This document shows positions 5,501 through 10,441 of a stretch of DNA of 10,441 bases, in pieces. The notes below the pieces were generated by a model that was given only the letters and a program-made list of their open reading frames with translations, did no database searches and was not told the origin of the DNA. The stretch is from Lysobacteraceae bacterium. GTDB taxonomy: Bacteria > Patescibacteriota > Patescibacteriia > JAACEG01. Where the stretch lies: NCBI GenBank assembly GCA_011682665.1, contig JAACEG010000014.1:1-10441 (forward strand), written 5' to 3'. The position numbers and the translations under genes were made by a program. The stretch's first letter is position 1. Each line of letters opens with the position of its first letter.

Positions 5501-6571
5501 ATGAAATTGCAAGATATTATTACGAAAATTCAAGAAATAGAATTAACAAAGACAGAGGAAGGAATAATTAAATTATATACTGCTGATCCTGATATTCCAC
5601 CTGACAATAGGATTATTAAAAGAATTAAAGAATATGTGGATCAATTTCATTATTGCGATACAAGGGGGACGCAAAATTTAAGAGAATTGATTGCTATAAA
5701 ATATGGCGTAGGTATAAAAAATGTGCTTATTGGCTGTGGATCTCGTCATTTACTCTTTGGATTAATTATAATTAACCCAAAAAAGCGAATTATTGTTCCT
5801 GATCCAGAATGGGCATATGATTTGCCCATAAATTTATCAAATATAGTTAGGGTTAAATGGTCGTCCGATGAGACTGGCCAGCAATTTGTCAAAAAATTAA
5901 TAAATAAAGTAAATCAGTCAGTAGATTATGTTTTGATTAGTAATCCGAATAATCCTACTAGCAGAATATTATCTTATAAATCAATAAAAAAGATTCTAAA
6001 AGAAGGCTGTAACAAAAGGAATAATTGTTTTTTAATTGAAGATAGAGCCTATGAGAGTTTAGCTTTTTGCAAAATGCAAAATTGTATTTTGTCCAAAAAG
6101 CATATTATTATAGGTAGTTTTTCTAAAGCATTTTCAATGCCAGGCTATAGATTGGGCTATATAATCTCAAAAGATTTAGATTTAATAGCTAAAATGAAAG
6201 ATTATATTTATAATTCCATACAATGCTTGCCAATATGTATCCAAAAGGGAGCCTGTCAAGCCATAAAATATGAGAAAGAGATTGTTAAGAAAGTAAAATT
6301 GGTTTATAAAGAAAGGCTTATTATCGCTGAAAAGATTTTGCAAGAATCAAATATAGAATATATAAAACCAAAAGCTTATCCGTTTTTGTATATAAAGGTA
6401 GATAATTGCGAGATTGTTTCAGAGCAATTATTAAAACAAGGAGTAGCAGTGGCCCCTTCTACAGCTTTTTCCCAAAATAATGACTTTATCAGAGTAACTC
6501 TTGTTGAAGATATAGAAAAAATAAAAATAGCTATGTATAAAATAGTAAAAGTTATAAAAAGGAGATTATAA
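5501..6571 (+). CDS. Class I/II PLP-dependent aminotransferase
   Basis: A 356-residue fold-type-I enzyme of the histidinol-phosphate/CobD-like size class that transfers or removes amino groups using pyridoxal phosphate. Visible active-site residues, by family analogy: Asn151 in SNPNNPTSR, Asp181 and Tyr184 in LIEDRAYESL, the Schiff-base Lys209 in GSFSKAFSMPGYRLGY with Arg217 eight residues on, and the substrate-carboxylate Arg331 in FIRVTL. The usual DE-x-Y motif is D-R-A-Y here, so an Arg replaces the common Glu. The N-terminal part has TADPDIPP and YCDTRGTQNLRELIA, where most relatives have Y-x-x-x-x-G-x-x-x-L-R. ATG 5501 follows AAAGGAG (5486-5492) at 8 bases. The next gene starts 1 base after the stop, so the two are surely cotranscribed. 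The substrate is unknown; no other His or cobalamin pathway gene is nearby. Confidence 0.9.
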   Translation: MKLQDIITKIQEIELTKTEEGIIKLYTADPDIPPDNRIIKRIKEYVDQFHYCDTRGTQNLRELIAIKYGVGIKNVLIGCGSRHLLFGLIIINPKKRIIVPDPEWAYDLPINLSNIVRVKWSSDETGQQFVKKLINKVNQSVDYVLISNPNNPTSRILSYKSIKKILKEGCNKRNNCFLIEDRAYESLAFCKMQNCILSKKHIIIGSFSKAFSMPGYRLGYIISKDLDLIAKMKDYIYNSIQCLPICIQKGACQAIKYEKEIVKKVKLVYKERLIIAEKILQESNIEYIKPKAYPFLYIKVDNCEIVSEQLLKQGVAVAPSTAFSQNNDFIRVTLVEDIEKIKIAMYKIVKVIKRRL

Positions 6572-6572
6572 A

Positions 6573-8000
6573 ATGCAATGGAAAGAAAGGTGGTTTGGGG
6601 CATTTAGTCCGAAAACTGTATTAATACAGCCACCAGAGAGCAATGAATATAGCGCAATTCAAAATACTTTTTCTTTGACCCCGCCTCCTACTTGGGCGGC
6701 GATTTTGGCCTCAGAAACTCAATATCGTCGAAATCAAAATTTAAGGTTTGAACTAATTTATCCGCCTCAAGCGGATATGTCTGACGAATTTGTTAAAAAA
6801 TGCGCTGATAGTGATATTCTTGGCTTAACTGATTGGTTTTCATGCCATAAATCAGCAATGCAAATCGCAAAACGCGCTAAAAGGATTAATCCAAAGCTTA
6901 TAACTATTATAGGCGGGGTAAACGCAAAATTTTTAGCGCCGCGAATCCTTAAAAATCATCCTTATATTGATTTAATAGTATCAGGAGATGGAGAGGATGT
7001 TTTGTGGAGAGTTCAGGAAAACCATAGTTTTTCCAGTATACCAAATTTATGGTATAGAGATGCGAATGGCAATGTAAAATTTACCTACCAAAAGAAGGTA
7101 GATTTAAATGAAATAGGGCTTTGGGATTTTCAAGATATAGTGGATTCTGCGTTATTGCGGGATTATTATATTGCTAATTATAATCCAGCTAAAACAGCTC
7201 CTCTTGGAGTTTCAATGACACGTGGTTGCCAAAAATGCCAGGGAAAAGGTCCCTGTATATATTGCACTGCCTATGGAAAATACAGGGAAACCGCGCCCCA
7301 AAAAGCCTATAATCAGCTTAAGCACTTAGAATGGTGTGGTTTTAAGCATTTATTTGAAACAGGAGACGACTTTAGCAACTTAGCATATTTAAAGTCGCTT
7401 GCAGATTTACGGACATCTTCTGATAATTTTAAATTAAGATGTTATGCAAATCCGGCTAAAATAAACCAAAAAGTTGCTGAAATAATGGCAAAATTGGGTA
7501 TTTATGAAGTTTTTCTTGGATTTGAAACGAGTTCTAGCGCAATTATTAAAATTGCAAATCGTTTATCTATTTCCATTGAAGAAATTAGTAAAGTTATCTA
7601 TATATTAGATAATATGAATATCAGTGTTTGCCTCCCAATAATGTTCGGATTACCAGGAGAAACAGTCCGAACTGCCATTAAAACAGCAAATAAGGTACTT
7701 GAGATGGTGAATAAACACAAAAATATTAGAATGGTATTAGTTTCTTTAGCTATTCCTCTAGTTGGGTCAAAATGGTTTAAAGATTTAGCTAAAGATAACC
7801 AAATTGTTAATCAATATAATAAGACAAATAATTTATTTATTGATGATAATTTTGATTATTTTAAATTGCTTCAACTTTCTCTTAAAAAAGAGGGGGTTAA
7901 AATTAGCCATATAGTCAGTATTTTAAATCAACTTCGCGAAAAATTAGGCGATAAAGCTGATGTGGCTGTAGGGAAATTTGGGGCTATTGAAAGCTCATAA
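6573..8000 (+). CDS. Cobalamin-binding-type radical SAM enzyme
   Basis: A 475-residue protein. The N-terminal ~150 residues look like a B12-binding domain: KTVLIQPP, ADSDILGLTDWF, PKLITIIGGVNAKF and DLIVSGDGEDVL follow the Rossmann-like pattern. The DxHxxG cobalamin-ligand motif is not seen, as in many members. From about residue 210 a radical SAM core begins with SMTRGCQKCQGKGPCIYC, giving cysteines 219, 222, 228 and 231. Core strands continue with HLFETGDDFSN, LGIYEVFLGFETSS and IMFGLPGETV. The [4Fe-4S] ligands are probably C219, C228 and C231, an expanded spacing compared with CxxxCxxC. AAAAAGGAG (6556-6564) lies 8 bases before the ATG. It is translationally coupled to the aminotransferase and followed by a terminator. 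Relatives do methylations, rearrangements or ring formation in natural-product, lipid or pigment pathways; the reaction here cannot be assigned. Confidence 0.9.
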   Translation: MQWKERWFGAFSPKTVLIQPPESNEYSAIQNTFSLTPPPTWAAILASETQYRRNQNLRFELIYPPQADMSDEFVKKCADSDILGLTDWFSCHKSAMQIAKRAKRINPKLITIIGGVNAKFLAPRILKNHPYIDLIVSGDGEDVLWRVQENHSFSSIPNLWYRDANGNVKFTYQKKVDLNEIGLWDFQDIVDSALLRDYYIANYNPAKTAPLGVSMTRGCQKCQGKGPCIYCTAYGKYRETAPQKAYNQLKHLEWCGFKHLFETGDDFSNLAYLKSLADLRTSSDNFKLRCYANPAKINQKVAEIMAKLGIYEVFLGFETSSSAIIKIANRLSISIEEISKVIYILDNMNISVCLPIMFGLPGETVRTAIKTANKVLEMVNKHKNIRMVLVSLAIPLVGSKWFKDLAKDNQIVNQYNKTNNLFIDDNFDYFKLLQLSLKKEGVKISHIVSILNQLREKLGDKADVAVGKFGAIESS

Positions 8001-8012
8001 ATTAAAATAAAT

Positions 8013-8052
8013 AAAGACAAAGCCTATTTACAGCTTTGTCTTTTAATTTTTT
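8013..8052 (+). terminator. Intrinsic terminator of the operon
   Basis: AAAGACAAAGC (8013-8023) pairs perfectly with GCTTTGTCTTT (8033-8043) around a 9-base loop, followed by a T-rich tract. It starts 12 bases after the stop of the radical SAM gene. The A-run on the other side may let it work weakly on the minus strand too. Confidence 0.9.
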
Positions 8053-8058
8053 ATTTGA

Positions 8059-8087
8059 TCTTCTTCTTCTTCTTCTTCTTCTTCTTC
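8059..8087. repeat. (TTC)9 trinucleotide repeat
   Basis: Nine perfect TTC units follow a partial one, between the operon terminator and the parS site. On the minus strand one frame would read a run of glutamates (D-K-I-E9-D-Q-I-K-N-stop), but it has a stop directly upstream and no start, so no protein is claimed. It is a potentially length-variable slippage tract. Confidence 0.9.
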
Positions 8088-8139
8088 AATTTTATCTTAA
8101 AAAGCCCGCGAATTTATCATATAATGTTAGGTTTTTTTA

Positions 8140-8155
8140 TGTTTCACGTGAAACA
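8140..8155. promoter_or_regulatory. parS site, exact consensus
   Basis: TGTTTCACGTGAAACA matches the widely conserved chromosomal ParB-binding site at all 16 positions. It lies one base from the stop codon of cca (8159-8157). Together with the sites at 4078 and 9741 and with dnaN it points to an origin-proximal centromere region. Confidence 0.88.
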
Positions 8156-8156
8156 T

Positions 8157-9695
8157 TTATTTTACCCAATGTTTTTGCTTGATTTCTTTATTTTCCTCTT
8201 CTTTTCTTTCTTCTATTTTTAATTTCGCTTTTTTTCTCAATTGTTTTAGTTCTAATTGATTAAGTACTTTAGCTCTTTTTTCAAGATATTTTTTAATATT
8301 ATTTTTAGGATTTTCAATAATTTCCGCTAATAAACAGTCTAAAATAGTTCCAATTTTTGGTCCTGGTTCTATTTTTAGTTTTTTTATTAAGTCATTTCCG
8401 TTAATTTTAAGCATTTTTACAGAAATTGGATCTTTGCTAACTTTATCAATCAAATATTCTAAATGTCTTAATTTATAGGGTTTTGCCTTTGGAACGCCTG
8501 ATCCTAAACGGTCGGCAATACGTAAATCCATTAAATCCTTCATATTTTCTAAACCAACTTTTTTAACTAATCGTCTTACTCCTGCTTCTGAAACTTCATC
8601 AACATTGTAGTAAAACATATGATTTTTAATTAAATTTGTTACTTTTTCAATATCTTCATTAGAAAATGCCAACCTTTTCATTATTTTTGCGCTAATTTTA
8701 GCCCCGACTATATCATGATTATAGAAAGTCGCGCCTTTTCCAGACCCTTTTTTTGTTTGTGGCTTAGCAATATCATGGAACAAAGCTGCTAATCTAACGC
8801 GATAATCATTACTTGGGCAATATTTTAGCGATAAAATAAGATGTTTAAAAATTGTATAAATATGGTGTTTATTCTGCTTCATTCCCACCCCAAGCTCTAA
8901 TTCAGGAATAATATAATGTAAAATCCCTAAATTTTTTAGCAAAGTTATGCCTAAATCAGGATGATCTGATTTTAAAATGCCAATAAATTCATCTCTTATC
9001 CGTTCATTGGCAATTTTTTTGATTAAATAAGCATTTTTTTGAATAGCTTTAAATGTTTTTGGCTCTATTTCAAAGTTTAAAACGACAGCAAAACGAACTG
9101 CTCTCATCATCCTTAGCGCATCTTCTGAAAAACGTTCATCTGGTTTGCTAACTGCTCGGATTATTTTATTTTTTAAGTCTTTTTTTCCGTTAAACGGGTC
9201 AATTATGCTATTTTCAAAGTCTTTTTGTCCATTAAAAATGTCAATAACGTCATAGCTTTTGATTTTATAGATTTTTGATTTTACAGACTTTCGTCTGTCC
9301 TGCTTATTGTGAGAACTTTTGACTCGCAATGCCATTGTATTTATTGTAAAATCGCGTCTTGAAAGGTCCTTTTCTAGACTATTAGTGAATCTTACTTTGT
9401 CAGGACGTCTTTTATCGCTATATTTTGACTCGATTCTATAGGTTGTTATTTCTATAATATCAATGATTTTGTCTTTTTCTTTAATTTTTACGCCCACTGT
9501 TCCAAATTTATTCTCATAAACACTATCTGGAAAAATTTTTAAAATTTCTTTTGGAATCGCATTTGTAGTAATATCCCAATCTTTTGGAGTTTTTTCCATT
9601 AATAAATCACGCACGCATCCGCCAACAATATAGGCCTCAAACCCGGCTTTTTCTATACTTTTTATTGTATTTTGCACATATTTTGGTATTTTCAT
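8157..9695 (-). CDS. cca: CCA-adding tRNA nucleotidyltransferase, HD-domain type
   Basis: Adds or repairs the 3' CCA end of tRNAs. The 512-residue class II nucleotidyltransferase has the signature IVGGCVRDLL (residues 23-32), the metal-binding pair Asp39/Asp41 in KDWDITT, the RRDFTINTMA motif (113-122), SEDALRMMRAVRFA (190-203) and ERIRDEF (231-237). An HD domain follows, with His307-Asp308 in LAALFHDIAK. Residues 125-148 are a basic insertion (SSHNKQDRRKSVKSK) before the conserved DPFNG loop, and that loop is preceded by an imperfect extra copy of itself (150-163 against 164-177). The C-terminal ~40 residues are lysine/glutamate rich and probably disordered. ATG 9695 gives the canonical start without a Shine-Dalgarno. 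A promoter lies at 9768-9795, and parS-type sites flank the gene on both sides. No clear terminator follows. Confidence 0.95.
   Translation of the reverse strand: MKIPKYVQNTIKSIEKAGFEAYIVGGCVRDLLMEKTPKDWDITTNAIPKEILKIFPDSVYENKFGTVGVKIKEKDKIIDIIEITTYRIESKYSDKRRPDKVRFTNSLEKDLSRRDFTINTMALRVKSSHNKQDRRKSVKSKIYKIKSYDVIDIFNGQKDFENSIIDPFNGKKDLKNKIIRAVSKPDERFSEDALRMMRAVRFAVVLNFEIEPKTFKAIQKNAYLIKKIANERIRDEFIGILKSDHPDLGITLLKNLGILHYIIPELELGVGMKQNKHHIYTIFKHLILSLKYCPSNDYRVRLAALFHDIAKPQTKKGSGKGATFYNHDIVGAKISAKIMKRLAFSNEDIEKVTNLIKNHMFYYNVDEVSEAGVRRLVKKVGLENMKDLMDLRIADRLGSGVPKAKPYKLRHLEYLIDKVSKDPISVKMLKINGNDLIKKLKIEPGPKIGTILDCLLAEIIENPKNNIKKYLEKRAKVLNQLELKQLRKKAKLKIEERKEEENKEIKQKHWVK
9165..9248 (-). repeat. 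Imperfect 42-nt tandem repeat inside cca
   Basis: The two adjacent 14-residue units VIDIFNGQKDFENS and IIDPFNGKKDLKNK share 8 of 14 positions. Other family members normally have only one such loop (D-P-F-x-G-x-x-D-L). The reading frame is kept, so the enzyme probably remains functional. Confidence 0.6.
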
Positions 9696-9740
9696 ATTAT
9701 TATTGGATATTTGTTATTTGGAATTAAATATATTAAACAA

Positions 9741-9756
9741 TGTTTCATGTGAAACA
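9741..9756. promoter_or_regulatory. parS-like site, one mismatch
   Basis: TGTTTCATGTGAAACA differs from the ParB consensus TGTTTCACGTGAAACA at one central base. It lies in the 5' leader of cca, just downstream of the predicted transcription start, so bound ParB could also affect cca transcription. Confidence 0.72.
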
Positions 9757-9767
9757 TTTATAAATTT

Positions 9768-9795
9768 ATTATAATAGACTTTTAATATCTTTCAA
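9768..9795 (-). promoter_or_regulatory. Sigma70-type promoter of cca
   Basis: On the minus strand TTGAAA (9795-9790) and a perfect TATAAT (9773-9768) are separated by 16 bases. Transcription would start near 9761, leaving a leader of about 65 bases that contains the parS-like site. Confidence 0.65.
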
Positions 9796-9836
9796 ATTTA
9801 TTTTAACAATTTAAGTTGCTTTTTGACTATAAATTT

Positions 9837-10441
9837 TTAATCTAGCGGACTTTTAATATTTTTTATGCTTGGATTAGCCACTTTTGTGTAAATTTGTGTA
9901 GTGCGAATATTGGCATGACCTAGGGCATGACCTAGCAATTTTTGTACATAATGAACATCTACTCCGTTTTCCAAAAGATGAGTGGCAAAACTGTGTCTTA
10001 ATGAATGAAAAGTAGCATCTTTCTTGATGTCAGATTTTTGTAAAGCACCTTTAAAAACAATCTGAAATGAGCGACTTGTTAAATTTCCACCACGATTAGA
10101 CGCAAAAACAGAATCACTGGGCTTTTTATTGGTTATTAAATTTTGAAAATCATTCTTTAACTTTTTTGGAAAAATAGTTATTCTATCTTTTTTACCTTTA
10201 GCATTTTTAAGATGAATTATTAATTCCTCTAAATCTATATCTTTTACTTTCAGGTTTTGAATTTCACTGATTCGTAATCCCCCAGCATAAGCTAAAGAGA
10301 CAGCTATTTTGTATTTTTGGTTAGAAATATTTGTCAAAATGTTTTTTATTTCATTTCTATTCAAAACAACTGGAAGTTTTTTACTTTTTTTAGCAAATTT
10401 TAAATCAATTTTTTCATTATTTTTCAAAATTTCTTTATATA
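9837..10441 (-). CDS. Tyrosine recombinase (Xer/integrase family), 5' end outside window
   Basis: Catalytic domain of a site-specific tyrosine recombinase that cuts and rejoins DNA through a 3'-phosphotyrosine. Residue numbers count from the TTG at 10427. Visible catalytic residues are Arg52 (GGLRISEIQ), a Lys at 77-80 (KGKKDR), His141 and Arg144 (HSLRHSFATHLLENG) and Tyr180 (TTQIYTKV). The protein ends at KSPLD, as in many short Xer-like recombinases. The frame stays open to the window edge (YKEIL before the TTG), and the visible N-terminus corresponds to the inter-domain linker. The SAM-like DNA-binding domain must therefore lie beyond 10441, and the TTG is not a likely start. An exact 12-bp duplication turns the LLGHA motif into LLGHALGHA. 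It could be the chromosome-dimer resolvase or an integrase of a mobile element; the window does not decide. Confidence 0.9.
   Translation of the reverse strand, partial: YKEILKNNEKIDLKFAKKSKKLPVVLNRNEIKNILTNISNQKYKIAVSLAYAGGLRISEIQNLKVKDIDLEELIIHLKNAKGKKDRITIFPKKLKNDFQNLITNKKPSDSVFASNRGGNLTSRSFQIVFKGALQKSDIKKDATFHSLRHSFATHLLENGVDVHYVQKLLGHALGHANIRTTQIYTKVANPSIKNIKSPLD
9912..9935 (-). repeat. Perfect 12-bp tandem duplication in the recombinase gene
   Basis: GGCATGACCTAG occurs twice back to back (9912-9923 and 9924-9935). In the protein it inserts four residues, giving LGHALGHANIRTT where relatives have LGHANIRTT. The duplicated piece includes the His (His167/His171) that supplies the third conserved active-site position (H/W) of the family. 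Confidence 0.93.

Noticed and set aside
6376..6603. Minus-strand open frame of 75 codons
   Set aside because: Antisense to the aminotransferase end and the radical SAM start; hydrophobic only because of base composition.
8060..8110. Minus-strand poly-glutamate peptide
   Set aside because: A stop codon directly upstream and no start codon; it is only a trinucleotide repeat.
9837..10427. Recombinase starting at TTG 10427
   Set aside because: The frame is open to the window edge and the sequence there matches the inter-domain linker, so the real start is outside.
1..10441. tRNA or rRNA genes
   Set aside because: No cloverleaf-like pattern with a GGTTC/AATCC-type T arm, and no rRNA sequence, was recognised in any intergenic stretch.

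Overview
The window is a strongly AT-rich bacterial chromosome segment. It carries compact housekeeping genes (dnaN, cca), a Xer-type recombinase at the right edge, many intergenic palindromes and several decayed genes. Translation with the standard bacterial code gives intact proteins, and no in-frame TGA is needed. This style, with lysine- and isoleucine-rich proteins and short GCCGGC-centred palindromes in an AT-rich background, suggests a Patescibacteria (CPR) genome of the Falkowbacteria/Moranbacteria kind. That placement is an inference from style, not a phylogenetic result. dnaN together with three parS-like ParB sites suggests an origin-proximal location.

Layout. 16-1179: dnaN (sliding clamp), plus strand. 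1180-2823: a degraded region holding a 212-bp MITE-like element with a 6-bp target duplication, a decayed unidentified gene (about 1723-1999), a ~90-bp direct repeat seen twice, and a YqfO/NIF3-like small gene broken by a single-base frameshift (2163-2491). 2824-3528: a stand-alone transglutaminase-like protein with a complete Cys-His-Asp triad, followed by a large palindrome and a strong bidirectional terminator. 3692-3859: a 55-residue minus-strand gene with a perfect Shine-Dalgarno, directly next to a second MITE copy (3886-4046). 4047-4491: a parS-like 28-bp palindrome, a low-complexity lysine-rich remnant and a half copy of the MITE.

4492-8000 is the most coherent functional unit. A TrmB-family regulator (minus) is divergent from a two-gene operon (plus) coding for a fold-type-I PLP aminotransferase and a cobalamin-binding-type radical SAM enzyme. 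Both directions have recognisable promoters and inverted repeats that could be operators. The operon ends in a perfect 11-bp-stem terminator. Its product is unknown, but regulator, transaminase and radical SAM enzyme look like a locally controlled small biosynthetic or modification pathway.

8001-10441: a (TTC)9 microsatellite, a consensus parS site next to the stop codon of cca (CCA-adding enzyme, minus), and a one-mismatch parS in the cca 5' leader just behind its promoter, so that cca is bracketed by ParB-type sites. At the right edge lies the catalytic domain of a tyrosine recombinase that continues beyond the window. It carries a perfect 12-bp tandem duplication that doubles its active-site LGHA motif.

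The points most worth following are the MITE family, the parS cluster, the recombinase active-site duplication and the aminotransferase/radical SAM locus.
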